Below are positions 26,347 to 35,431 of a stretch of 64,000 nt of DNA, piece after piece. The notes under the pieces were generated by a model. The model saw only the letters and a program-made list of their open reading frames with translations. It was not told the DNA's origin and did not search any database. Within the stretch, counting starts at the first letter, position 1. Each line of letters starts with the position of its first letter. Location of the stretch: contig CAVVIT010000002.1 in assembly GCA_963748405.1 (NCBI GenBank), positions 186,001 to 250,000 on the forward strand. The letters run 5' to 3'. The translations under genes and the position numbers were made by a program. This DNA comes from Fen-1273 sp963748405 (GTDB lineage: Bacteria > Bacteroidota > Ignavibacteria > UBA10030 > UBA6906).

Positions 26347-27593
26347 AGACGCCCCGCAACGCGGCGAAGATCGTCCCTCCGGTCCCCGAGCATCAGTCTC
26401 TTGCGACGCGGGCGATCCACGGAAGGAAGCTGCACGCATTCCGGGGCCCGGTCACGCCTCCGATCGTGCAGACGTCAACGTACCGGTTCAGCGACTCCGG
26501 GGACGCGATACGGTATGCGCACGGAGACCCCGGCGTCTACGTCTACACCCGGTATCACAATCCGACCGTCGCGGAGGTCGAAGAACGCCTGGCCCTGATG
26601 GCCGGGACGGAGAAGGCTCTTCTGTTCTCCTCCGGCATGGCCGCAATAACTTCGGCAATACTCTCCGTGGTGAAATCGGGGGACGAGATCCTGAGCACGC
26701 CCGCCCTGTACGGCGGAACGTACAGATTTTTCCGTGATATCCTTCCCCGCCACGGCATCACGGTCCGGTATCTGCGTCCCGACTCGCTTTCGGCGCTTCC
26801 GTCCCTGGTCACGAAGCGGACACGCCTGGTGTACTGCGAAACGCCCACCAATCCCACGCTCGATATCGTGGATCTCGCGGAACTCGTCTCACGGGTGCGC
26901 TCGGCTGAGAGAAAGACGCGCCGCAGGATTGTCGTCGTCGTGGACAACACGTTCGCGACGTTCCTGAATCAAAACCCGTTCTCGCTCGGGGCCGACGTCG
27001 TGGTCGAGAGCGCGACAAAGTACCTTGGCGGACATACGGATGTGATGGCGGGCGTGGTTGAGGGGAGCGCCGAGTTCATCTCGCGCACCCACACCCAGCT
27101 GAAGTACTACGGCGGGTGCGCCGACCCCTTCGCCGCGTATCTCCTGCTCCGGAGCCTGAAGACATTCGACCTCAGGATTCGGTGCCACAACCGGAATGCG
27201 ATGGCGCTTGCGCGTTTCCTCGAAGGCCATCCGCACGTCAAGCGGGTGCTGTACCCGGGACTTGCATCGCACCCCGGCCATGCGATCGCCCGGAAGCAGA
27301 TGACGGGCGCCGGGGGGGACGGGTTCGGGGGAATGGTGACGATCGAGGTCCCGGGCGGCGCACGGGGGGCCGTGGCCGTATGCGATGCCCTCCGGGTCGC
27401 GGTCAACGCGATGTCACTCGGGGGAGTCGAAACACTGGTGAGCATACCCGTCTATTCGTCGCATGTGAACATGAGCCCCCGGGAGCTCCGCAGGCACGGC
27501 GTGACGCCGGGGATGATAAGGATTTCGGTCGGAATCGAAGGTATACTCGACCTGCAGACGGATTTTGAGCGGGCTCTTGCCGTCCTTGCCTAG
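26343..27593 (+). CDS. Cys/Met metabolism PLP enzyme (cystathionine gamma-synthase/lyase family)
   Basis: The 416-residue protein is a fold-type I PLP enzyme. The pyridoxal lysine is K226 in ESATKYLGGHTDVMAG. Other family signatures are YTRYHNPTVAEVEERLA, SSGMAAITSAI, YCETPTNPTLDIVD and the SLGGVETLVSIP segment that binds substrate carboxylate. Candidates are cystathionine gamma-synthase, cystathionine gamma-lyase or methionine gamma-lyase; these cannot be separated from sequence by eye. The first 18 residues are a loose extension. It is coupled to the reductase gene by ATGA. Confidence 0.9.
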   Translation: MKTPRNAAKIVPPVPEHQSLATRAIHGRKLHAFRGPVTPPIVQTSTYRFSDSGDAIRYAHGDPGVYVYTRYHNPTVAEVEERLALMAGTEKALLFSSGMAAITSAILSVVKSGDEILSTPALYGGTYRFFRDILPRHGITVRYLRPDSLSALPSLVTKRTRLVYCETPTNPTLDIVDLAELVSRVRSAERKTRRRIVVVVDNTFATFLNQNPFSLGADVVVESATKYLGGHTDVMAGVVEGSAEFISRTHTQLKYYGGCADPFAAYLLLRSLKTFDLRIRCHNRNAMALARFLEGHPHVKRVLYPGLASHPGHAIARKQMTGAGGDGFGGMVTIEVPGGARGAVAVCDALRVAVNAMSLGGVETLVSIPVYSSHVNMSPRELRRHGVTPGMIRISVGIEGILDLQTDFERALAVLA

Positions 27594-27606
27594 GAGGGGC
27601 GTTTCC

Positions 27607-27635
27607 TTGATTCTCAGGCACGTTTTCTTTAGTAT
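27607..27635 (+). promoter_or_regulatory. Candidate promoter of the PPIase operon
   Basis: TTGATT (27607-27612) and TAGTAT (27630-27635) are 17 bases apart, in an AT-rich stretch otherwise unusual for this window. They would start transcription about 55 bases before the ATG at 27699. Each hexamer matches consensus at four of six bases. Confidence 0.35.
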
Positions 27636-27698
27636 ATATGTCTATGAAGTATGCCACTGACGCCAATGTCGTTCATTTTCTGGAGATCGAGCGTGCGC

Positions 27699-30050
27699 AT
27701 GTCTGAACATCCCAGGACACGGAATCATCACCTTTATCTCGCGGTGATTGTCGGGGCGGTCGCGTGTGCCGGCTGCTCCCCGACGGAGCAGGGCGCGGTC
27801 GTCGCAACGGTCGGAGCCGAACCGATCAGGCTCCCGGAATACGAGCAGCAGTACATCAAAAGCCTGGGCACCCGGGAAGCCGGTGCCGCAACAAGTCAGG
27901 ACGATCGGGAGATGTTTCTCGACCTCGTGGTCAAATACCGGCTCAAGCTCGCGGGGGCCTACAGCGAAGGGCTTGACAGGCACCCCGAGGTCCTGAACGA
28001 GATCGCCGCATACAAAGGAAGCCTGGCGGCGTCCTATCTCACCGAACGGGAAGTGATTACTCCCGGGATCAAACAGCTGTACGCCAGGCAGAACGAGGAG
28101 ATCCGCGCCAGTCATATCCTGCTGTCGCTGACCCCTTCGGCCACGCCTGCCGATTCGGGGGCAGCCTACCGGAAGGCCTACGACATCATCGCCGCCGCCA
28201 GGTCGGGCATCGATTTCGCCCAGCTCGCACTCGAACACTCGCAGGACCCCTCGGTCAAGGTCAACAAGGGGGACCTGTACTATTTTACTGCGGGACAGCT
28301 TGTCACGCCGTTCGAGGATGCTGCATTCAACATGAAGGTGGGAGAGATTTCTTCCGCTCCCGTGAGGACGCAGTACGGACTGCACATCATCAAAATCATC
28401 GACCGGAAGCCCGCGCCGGGCGAGATCCATGCCAGCCACATCATGATACGGTTCCTGAACCAGACCCCTTCGCCGCAGGACACCGCCCAGGCGTACGCGA
28501 AGATCCGTGCGCTGAAGGACAGCCTCGCCGCGGGTGTTGATTTTGCCTCGCTGGCAATGCGGCACTCCGAAGACCCCGGATCCGCAGGCAGGGGAGGCGA
28601 CCTGGGATACTTCTCGCGGCGCCGCTGGGTCCAGCCGTTTGACGAAGTCGCCATGAGCCTGAAACCAGGGCAGGTATCCGATATCGTCCGGACACCGTAC
28701 GGCTACCATCTCATCAAGTGCTTCGATGTCCGTCCGCGCAAGACGTTCGAAGCGGCAAAACAGGAACTCCAGCCGATCTATCAGCAGCTCCGGTACCAGG
28801 AGGACTATGCAAAGTTCCTCAACCGGCTGAGGAACGAAGTGCACTTCGCAATGTTCGATTCCACGTTGAAACGGTTCCTGGCGTCCGTGGACTCCAACGG
28901 GACGACGCACGACAGTGCGTGGTGGTCGGGCGTCCCGGCGGGCCTCTACGCCGCGCCCCTGTTTACCGTTCAGGCGCAGCTCATCGGCCTTGACAGCGTC
29001 ATTCATATGATCGACATCCGTCCCGATCTTGCCAGCACGCCCCTCCGGTCCCAGACGCTTACGGCCGCGGTGGACAAGATCGGCGAGCAACTGGTGTTTT
29101 CCGCGAAAGCGGACCTTCTGGCGAAGAGCGTCCCGGAGTTCGCTTCTCTTCTCGCCGAATACCGTGAAGGCATCCTGCTGTATCAGGTCGAACAGGAACA
29201 CGTCTGGAACAGAATCGTCATGGGCGATTCCGTTCTCAAGCCCTACTTTGCCTCCAACAGAGACAAATTCGTCTGGCCCGACAGGATCAGCATAACAGAG
29301 ATCAGGGGAGCGTCCGACTCCCTTGCCGGCGCGATCTACGGCATGATACGGTCCGGCAAGACGATCGAGACCATCGCTGTAGAGGACTCCCTGCGCATGG
29401 CGTCGCCGGCGGGCTGCCGCGTAACATTTTCCCGCGGTTCGGCGGTGCCGGACGCGCGCGCGCTGGCTTCCCTGAAGACCGTCGCAGGGGAAATGCGGCA
29501 CAATGCGTCCCTGCGCATGATGATCACCGCCCGGGCTGATACGTCGAAAAACAAAGCCCGCAATCTGAAACTCGCCGCCGACCGGCTGGAGTCGCTCAGA
29601 GCCTACCTTGTCAGAAAGCTCAACATCGAGCAGGCCCGCGTGGTAACCGCCACATCACCGTTCCAGGCGGGAGCCGACGCTCCGGCCGCCGGCGAAGCCG
29701 ACGCGGTCCATGCGGACCTCGTCGGGCGCACCCCCATCGTGGGCGGCAGGCCGGAGACCGTCGTTCTCCCTCCCTCCACGGACGAACGCACCCAGAGGGC
29801 GGATACACTCACCGTGGGCGGAACGACGTCCCCGTTCCTCTACAGGGGGTATTATACGATCGTCAGGCTGAACGCCAGGGAAAAGGCCCGCGAAAAAACG
29901 TACGAGGAGGCGGGTCCGGAGTTGTCCAGCGCATACCAGGATTACGAATCGAAACGCCTCGAGAGCGACTGGCTGGCCCAGCTCAGGCAGAAATTCCCCG
30001 TCGTCGAATACAAACCGATTCTGAAAAGTGCATTTGCGCCGGTCCACTGA
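27699..30050 (+). CDS. Lipoprotein-like parvulin PPIase with embedded OmpA-like domain
   Basis: The 783-residue protein has a lipoprotein-like signal (hydrophobic run ending VGAVACAGC). Two parvulin domains follow. The first (about 132-240) begins EEIRASHILLSLTP, and the second (about 241-347) begins GEIHASHIMIRF and contains SEDPGSAGRGGDLGYF. They resemble SurA/PrsA-type isomerases that fold outer-membrane proteins. Far downstream, about 572-650, is a stretch matching the OmpA C-terminal fold: VTFSRGSAVPDARALASL, ITARADTSKNKARN, then N-L-K-L-A-A-D-R-L in place of the family NxxLSxxR. The peptidoglycan-contacting Asp and Arg positions appear kept. It is first in a run of three chaperone genes. 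Confidence 0.82.
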   Translation: MSEHPRTRNHHLYLAVIVGAVACAGCSPTEQGAVVATVGAEPIRLPEYEQQYIKSLGTREAGAATSQDDREMFLDLVVKYRLKLAGAYSEGLDRHPEVLNEIAAYKGSLAASYLTEREVITPGIKQLYARQNEEIRASHILLSLTPSATPADSGAAYRKAYDIIAAARSGIDFAQLALEHSQDPSVKVNKGDLYYFTAGQLVTPFEDAAFNMKVGEISSAPVRTQYGLHIIKIIDRKPAPGEIHASHIMIRFLNQTPSPQDTAQAYAKIRALKDSLAAGVDFASLAMRHSEDPGSAGRGGDLGYFSRRRWVQPFDEVAMSLKPGQVSDIVRTPYGYHLIKCFDVRPRKTFEAAKQELQPIYQQLRYQEDYAKFLNRLRNEVHFAMFDSTLKRFLASVDSNGTTHDSAWWSGVPAGLYAAPLFTVQAQLIGLDSVIHMIDIRPDLASTPLRSQTLTAAVDKIGEQLVFSAKADLLAKSVPEFASLLAEYREGILLYQVEQEHVWNRIVMGDSVLKPYFASNRDKFVWPDRISITEIRGASDSLAGAIYGMIRSGKTIETIAVEDSLRMASPAGCRVTFSRGSAVPDARALASLKTVAGEMRHNASLRMMITARADTSKNKARNLKLAADRLESLRAYLVRKLNIEQARVVTATSPFQAGADAPAAGEADAVHADLVGRTPIVGGRPETVVLPPSTDERTQRADTLTVGGTTSPFLYRGYYTIVRLNAREKAREKTYEEAGPELSSAYQDYESKRLESDWLAQLRQKFPVVEYKPILKSAFAPVH

Positions 30051-30054
30051 TGAC

Positions 30055-30921
30055 GTGCGGGGCCGGGTTTTCATCACGGCGGTTCTGCTTGTTCCGTTCC
30101 TCACGCTGATCGGCGGGTGCTCCCGCGAGGGTGCGTCCCGGCCGTACGTCGCCAGGGTCGGCTCGGTGGAACTTACCGAGGACGATCTAGCGGGGCCTGC
30201 GGATTCGCTCGCACGCGCCAGGGGCAAATCCATGGCGTTCATCAACGAGTGGGTCGTCAGCGAGCTTCTCTACCAGGAAGCCCAGCGCCGGGGACTGGCG
30301 GACAGCGACCAGCTCCGGAAACAGCTCGAAGCGACGCGCAAGCGTCTGGCGGTGGAAGCCCTCCTTGAAAAGGAGGTGTACGCCGGGGGGACCGACGATG
30401 TTTCCGACGAGGACGTTGCCGCGGCATTCAAGAAGAATGTCCCGTCGTTCACCCTCCGCGAGGACGTGGCCCGTCTCAGCTATGCGCTGTTCTCCGAACG
30501 GGACGAGGCGAACCAGTTCCGCGCCTCCATTCTCCGCGGGTCCTCCTGGGAGGACGCCCTCGCCCAGTGCCAGCGTGATTCCGTGCACGGCCGCGAGCTG
30601 CGGGCCGCCGCCAGGAACCAGTTCTTCACCCAGGCAACGCTGTTCCCCGACGAACTCTGGAAGCTTGCCAGGACTCTCCCCAGGGAGGAAGTGTCGTACG
30701 TCGTCAAGACGGCCGCCGGGTATTACGTCCTCACCGTGCACAGCATCAAACACGTCGGGGAAACCCCGGAGTTTGAGTATGTCAGGAGCGAGGTGCGCGA
30801 GCGCCTTCTCATCGAACGGCGGAGGGCCCGGTACGAGCAGCTTGTGTCTGATCTGCGGACCAGACACAAGGTGGAGGTGAATCTCAGCGTCGCAGACACT
30901 GCAGGCAGTCCGGCGGATTAG
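30055..30921 (+). CDS. SurA-like lipoprotein with degenerate parvulin domain
   Basis: A 288-residue lipoprotein: a short basic start, a hydrophobic run, and the lipobox LIGGC. The next part resembles the SurA N-terminal helical module (GKSMAFINEWVVSELLYQEAQRRGL). The following segment has the spacing of a parvulin domain, but the ASHIL start is replaced by ARLSYALFSERDEANQF, and the usual GG.LG loop is missing. It is likely a chaperone without isomerase activity. GTG 30055 gives a standard lipoprotein signal; GTG 30028 is possible. It starts five bases after the previous stop, so the three genes form an operon. Confidence 0.75.
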   Translation: MRGRVFITAVLLVPFLTLIGGCSREGASRPYVARVGSVELTEDDLAGPADSLARARGKSMAFINEWVVSELLYQEAQRRGLADSDQLRKQLEATRKRLAVEALLEKEVYAGGTDDVSDEDVAAAFKKNVPSFTLREDVARLSYALFSERDEANQFRASILRGSSWEDALAQCQRDSVHGRELRAAARNQFFTQATLFPDELWKLARTLPREEVSYVVKTAAGYYVLTVHSIKHVGETPEFEYVRSEVRERLLIERRRARYEQLVSDLRTRHKVEVNLSVADTAGSPAD

Positions 30922-30971
30922 CCCGGTGTTCCCGTCGGGGGCATCCCCGGATTAATCGGAGCATGGAGGTT

Positions 30972-32237
30972 ATGAAAACTTTTCTTGTTCTCACTGTTCT
31001 TTCGATCGCGGCGCTTGCGCACGCGCAGACGCTTGACAGGATCGTGGCCGCCGTCGACAACGACCTGATCCTCGAATCGGAGCTGAACGCCCAGGTCCAG
31101 TTCTACGCGCTGAACAACAAGGTCGATCCCGCCACGCCCGGGCTGAGGGCGCAGGTGCTGCAGTCGATGATCAACGAGAAGCTCGTCATTGCGAAAGCCG
31201 TCGAGGACAGCGTCACCGTCACGGACGAGGAGGTCCAGCAGCAGATGGACGCCGTTATTCAACAGCGGGTCCAGCAATACGGGTCAGAAGCGCGGCTCGA
31301 GGAGATGTACGGAATGCCCCTCAGCCGGATTAAACGGGAATTCCGGGAGGACCTTCGCAAGAATCTCCTTGCCCAGAAACTCCAGCAGCAGCATCTGGGG
31401 AATACCACCGTCGGGCGTTTCGAGGTGGAAGACTTTTACCGCACGTACAAGGACAGCCTTCCCCGCGTGCCCGAAGAATGCGACCTTTCGGAAATCGGCA
31501 TCGCCCCCAAACCCGATGAGCAGGCCAGGGCCGCCACGCATGCAAAGCTGAAGGCGATCCTCGACAGCGTGAAGAACGGAGCGGATTTCGCCACCATGGC
31601 AAAGCGTTATTCGCAGGATCCGGGTTCCGCCGCCCAGGGAGGAGACCTCGGCTTCGTCCGCCGCGGGATGTTCGTGAAGGAGTTCGAAACCGCGGTGTTT
31701 GCGATGGCCGACAGCCAGATCTCGGATATCGTCGAAACCGAACACGGACTGCATATCATCCAGCTCGTCGAGCGACGGGGCGACGCTGTCCACGCCCGCC
31801 ACATCCTTCTGAGGATTGAACGGTCGAAAGCGGGGGACGATGCGACCGTCAGTCTCCTGGACTCCCTCCGCGCGCGCGCGCTTGCGGGCGAGAGCTTCGC
31901 CGAGCTTGCACGAAAATACTCCGAGCTCCGTGACAACACGATCGGCGGGAACATCGGCACCGCGGAAATCGACCAGGTCAACCCCGCGTTCCGGCCGGCA
32001 ATCGACACGCTGAAAGAAGGGGATATCAGCAGGCCCGTCAAGGTCCCCGAAAACACGGGGTACAAATATTACATTGTCTGGCTCAGGAAGCGCACCCCCT
32101 CCCACCCCATGTCTCTCGAACAGGATTACCACAAGGTCGAGGCCATCGCGCTGAATTTCAAGCGGACGAAGGACTACCAGTCCTGGATGGAAGAGCTGAA
32201 GAACGAGTTCTACTGGCAGACGCGGCTGAACCAATGA
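30972..32237 (+). CDS. surA: Periplasmic chaperone and peptidyl-prolyl isomerase SurA
   Basis: SurA escorts outer-membrane proteins through the periplasm. A cleavable signal (ending ALAHAQ) precedes the SurA N-terminal domain (TLDRIVAAVDNDLILESELNAQ and MINEKLVIAKA). Two parvulin domains follow: the first with CDLSEIGIAPKPDEQA and SQDPGSAAQGGDLGFV, the second with VHARHILLRIERSK and the less standard RDNTIGGNIGTAEID. The C-terminal helix ends at the stop. I use ATG 30972 (MKTFLVL); ATG 30963 is three codons earlier. The stop overlaps the MoxR start as ATGA. Confidence 0.92.
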   Translation: MKTFLVLTVLSIAALAHAQTLDRIVAAVDNDLILESELNAQVQFYALNNKVDPATPGLRAQVLQSMINEKLVIAKAVEDSVTVTDEEVQQQMDAVIQQRVQQYGSEARLEEMYGMPLSRIKREFREDLRKNLLAQKLQQQHLGNTTVGRFEVEDFYRTYKDSLPRVPEECDLSEIGIAPKPDEQARAATHAKLKAILDSVKNGADFATMAKRYSQDPGSAAQGGDLGFVRRGMFVKEFETAVFAMADSQISDIVETEHGLHIIQLVERRGDAVHARHILLRIERSKAGDDATVSLLDSLRARALAGESFAELARKYSELRDNTIGGNIGTAEIDQVNPAFRPAIDTLKEGDISRPVKVPENTGYKYYIVWLRKRTPSHPMSLEQDYHKVEAIALNFKRTKDYQSWMEELKNEFYWQTRLNQ

Positions 32238-33232
32238 CCGGACGAGACAGCGCTGGGGATGTCGATGCGGCACGAGAGCTGAAGGCGTCGTACGACGCCC
32301 TGCGCGCAGAAATCGGGACCGTCATCATCGGGCAGGAGACCGTCGTCGAGCAGCTCCTCATCGCCCTGCTGGCCCGCGGCCACTGCCTGCTTGTCGGCGT
32401 TCCGGGACTTGCAAAGACCCTCCTCATCAAAACGCTCGCCGAAGTCCTCGACCTGACGTTCAACCGGATCCAGTTCACGCCGGACCTGATGCCGAGCGAT
32501 ATCACGGGGACGGAGATCATCGAAGAGAATGTCTCCACCGGCTCGAAGTCGTTCAAGTTTGTGCGGGGCCCGGTGTTCGCCAACGTCGTCCTGGCGGACG
32601 AGATAAACCGCACCCCGCCGAAAACGCAGGCCGCGCTTCTCGAGGCGATGCAGGAGCACCGCGTCACGGCGGCCGGGCAGACATACACGCTGCAGGAGCC
32701 CTTTTTCGTCCTCGCGACGCAGAATCCCATCGAACAGGAAGGAACGTATCCCCTTCCGGAAGCGCAGCTCGACCGTTTCATGTTCAACCTCTGGGTCGAT
32801 TATCCCTCCCACGAGGAGGAGATCCGGATCGTCAAAGCGACGACGAGCATGGCGCATCCCGCGCCGCGCCGGATCCTTACGGGGAAACAGATCGCGCATT
32901 TCCAGGATCTCGTCAGGAAGGTCCCCGTCGCCGACAACGTGATTGATTACGCTGTCCGCATCACCGCGATGACGCGGCCGAAATCGGCGACCGCGCCGAA
33001 GTTCATCCGGGACTGGCTCAGCTGGGGCGCGGGACCGAGGGCATCGCAGAGTCTCATCCTTGGCGCCAAGACACGGGCTCTTCTCGACGGCCGTCATTCC
33101 CCGGACATTGCCGACGTCCGCCGGGTCACGGGTCCGACGCTGCGGCACCGTATCGTCCCGAATTTCAACGCCGAGGCCGACGGCGTGAGTGCGATCGAGA
33201 TCGTCGAGCGGCTTCTGCAGGAAGCGGGCTGA
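32234..33232 (+). CDS. MoxR-family AAA+ ATPase
   Basis: A 332-residue AAA+ ATPase of the MoxR group. Walker A is GVPGLAKT with K61, Walker B is VVLADEINR, and the MoxR insert signature is PPKTQAALLEAMQEHRVT. The sensor region is LATQNPIEQEGTYPLPEAQLDRFMF. MoxR proteins work with VWA-domain partners as metal-insertion or folding chaperones. The next gene encodes a VWA membrane protein, which supports that here. The usual DUF58 gene between them is absent. It is translationally coupled to surA. Confidence 0.93.
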   Translation: MTGRDSAGDVDAARELKASYDALRAEIGTVIIGQETVVEQLLIALLARGHCLLVGVPGLAKTLLIKTLAEVLDLTFNRIQFTPDLMPSDITGTEIIEENVSTGSKSFKFVRGPVFANVVLADEINRTPPKTQAALLEAMQEHRVTAAGQTYTLQEPFFVLATQNPIEQEGTYPLPEAQLDRFMFNLWVDYPSHEEEIRIVKATTSMAHPAPRRILTGKQIAHFQDLVRKVPVADNVIDYAVRITAMTRPKSATAPKFIRDWLSWGAGPRASQSLILGAKTRALLDGRHSPDIADVRRVTGPTLRHRIVPNFNAEADGVSAIEIVERLLQEAG

Positions 33233-33245
33233 CCGCTCGCCCCCG

Positions 33246-35414
33246 ATGTCCGGCCTTCCTTCCATCGAATTCTCGTTCTCGGCGTCACCGCTTGTCGCGA
33301 TTTTGTTTGTCGTTCTCGCCGCCGCCGCGTCGTATCTCTTCTACCGTTTCACGCTGCCGCCGGTCCCGCGGTGGACGCGGATCACGCTCGGCGTTCTCCG
33401 CGGTGCGGCGCTTGCCCTCGTGCTCCTTCTGCTGCTGGAGCCCGTCGTGCGGACGTCCCTCGTCGTCCGCCACAACCCCGTCGTCGCGGTCCTCGCCGAC
33501 AGGAGCGCCAGCATGACGATCGTGGACCGGTCCGGCGACAGGGCCGATCATCTCAGGAACCTCCTCGCCGCCGTCATCCCTTCGGCCGTCCCCCCGGGCG
33601 TCGAGACGGAACTGTATTCGTTCGGAGCGTCTCTCCGGGGCCCGCTGCGGCAGGGGCCGGATTCACTCCGTGACGAGGTCACCGATATCGCCGGCGCATT
33701 CGCCGGACTTGCACGCGAACGTGAGCGGTTCAACATCCGGGCGGTCATCCTGCTTTCCGACGGGATGTACACCAGGGGAGAGAACCCGGTGTACGCCGCC
33801 GGCGATCTCGGGATTCCCGTCTTCACCGTCGGCATCGGCGACTCCGCCGATCAGAAGGACGTCCTCGTATCGAGAATCACGGCCAACGACGTCGTCTACG
33901 CGGGCGCCTCCGCCCCCGTTGACGTCGTAATCAAGAGCACCGGCTACGGCGGCGAGAAGGCGGAGGTGACACTTGCGGAGGAAAACAGGACTCTCGACAG
34001 GACGGTCGTTGTCCTTCCCGGGGGGACGGCGGAGGTGTCCGCCCGGCTCTCGTACACGCCGGCGGGCGAAGGACCGCACCGGTACACGATACGCGTCTCC
34101 CCCCTTCCCGGCGAACTGACGGCTGCCAATAATCACCGCGTATTCAGCGTCAGGGTCCTGCGCAGCGCGATGCGCGTCCTGATACTTGCCGCGGGCCCGG
34201 GGCCCGATCTGAGCGTCATCCGGTGGACACTGTCGGAGGATCAGAATGTCTCGGTTCGGTCGCTGACGCAGAAATCCGGCGGGGGGTTCTACGAAGGCAC
34301 GCTGACCCGGCAGGCGATCGACAGCACCGACTGCGTGTTGAGCATCGGGATGCCCGATCGGGCGACGCCGCCCGGCACCGTGGAGCTCGTCCGGTCGGCG
34401 ATCGCGGAGGGAAGGAAACCGCTCTTCTTCATCGGGGGAGCGGGCGTCGACCTCCCCAAGCTTCTCACCATGGCCCCATCGCTCCCCGTGGTACCGGAAA
34501 GTGCCGTGCCGGGAGAGCAGGAGGTCGAATTTGTTCCCGACCTCTCGCGGCTTGATCATCCGCTCCTCGCCCTCGGCCCGGATGCCCGGCGTGACGTGTG
34601 GAGCGGCCTGCCCCCCGTGTACGCAGGCCGCGGCGCGTACCGTCTCCGTGAGGGTTCCATCGCACTCGGAGCACCCCGCATCCGGAACGTCCTTCTCCCC
34701 CTCCCCTTCATGGCCGTCCGCGACATCGCCGGGACCCGGTCGCTCAGCCTGATGGGCTACGGTTTCTGGCGATGGCGATTGATGGCTCAGGGGAGCCCGG
34801 ACACGGCGCCGCTCCTGGCTTCGTTTCTCTCTTCCGCGGTCCGGTGGCTCACCTCGCGCGAGCAGAGCCGCAGCGTCCGGGTCACTCCAACCCGCGAGCA
34901 GTTCTCCGGCGGCGAGCCGGTCTCCTTCTCCGGCCAGGTGTATAACGACAACTCCCAGCCCGTGGAGGATGCACAGCTCAGCGTCGAGATCACCGGCGGG
35001 GGGCAGCGCATGCAGACGGATCTGCATCCTCTGGGCAACGGCAGGTACGAAGGCTCGGTGGAAGGCGTTCCGCCCGGAGAGTTCACGTTCAGGGCCACGG
35101 CGACAAAGAACGGCAGAGAAATCGGAAAGGATGCGGGGTCGTTTCTCGTGGGGGGGATGAACCTGGAATATCTGGACCCGAGGATGAACCCGGAGGTCCT
35201 GCGGCAGCTTGCATACAGAACCGGCGGGGGGTACCTCACCGCCGGTGACGCGGGAAGCCTGAAAGAGATGCTCGGGTCCCTCGCTTCACTGGCGCCGCGC
35301 GAGGAGCAGAAATCCGACGTGCTGGAGCTGCACCGCTGGCCGTACCTGCTCGGGCTCGTGATCCTTCTGTTTTCCGCGGAGTGGATCATCCGCAAACGGA
35401 GCGGCATGATCTGA
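33246..35414 (+). CDS. Membrane protein with VWA and glutamine-amidotransferase-like regions
   Basis: A 722-residue protein with two N-terminal transmembrane helices (about 12-60) and one near the C-terminus (PYLLGLVILLFSAEWII). The region after the first helices is a von Willebrand A-like domain with the MIDAS motif D85-x-S87-x-S89 (VLADRSASM) and LLSDGMYTRG. The middle (330-550) resembles the class-I glutamine-amidotransferase-like domain found in this family. Ig-like beta stretches follow (SGQVYNDNSQPVEDAQLSVEI). Together with MoxR and SurA, a role in envelope assembly is inferred. It starts 13 bases after MoxR. Confidence 0.82.
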   Translation: MSGLPSIEFSFSASPLVAILFVVLAAAASYLFYRFTLPPVPRWTRITLGVLRGAALALVLLLLLEPVVRTSLVVRHNPVVAVLADRSASMTIVDRSGDRADHLRNLLAAVIPSAVPPGVETELYSFGASLRGPLRQGPDSLRDEVTDIAGAFAGLARERERFNIRAVILLSDGMYTRGENPVYAAGDLGIPVFTVGIGDSADQKDVLVSRITANDVVYAGASAPVDVVIKSTGYGGEKAEVTLAEENRTLDRTVVVLPGGTAEVSARLSYTPAGEGPHRYTIRVSPLPGELTAANNHRVFSVRVLRSAMRVLILAAGPGPDLSVIRWTLSEDQNVSVRSLTQKSGGGFYEGTLTRQAIDSTDCVLSIGMPDRATPPGTVELVRSAIAEGRKPLFFIGGAGVDLPKLLTMAPSLPVVPESAVPGEQEVEFVPDLSRLDHPLLALGPDARRDVWSGLPPVYAGRGAYRLREGSIALGAPRIRNVLLPLPFMAVRDIAGTRSLSLMGYGFWRWRLMAQGSPDTAPLLASFLSSAVRWLTSREQSRSVRVTPTREQFSGGEPVSFSGQVYNDNSQPVEDAQLSVEITGGGQRMQTDLHPLGNGRYEGSVEGVPPGEFTFRATATKNGREIGKDAGSFLVGGMNLEYLDPRMNPEVLRQLAYRTGGGYLTAGDAGSLKEMLGSLASLAPREEQKSDVLELHRWPYLLGLVILLFSAEWIIRKRSGMI

Positions 35415-35431
35415 CGGAAGCGCGGCCGGCG

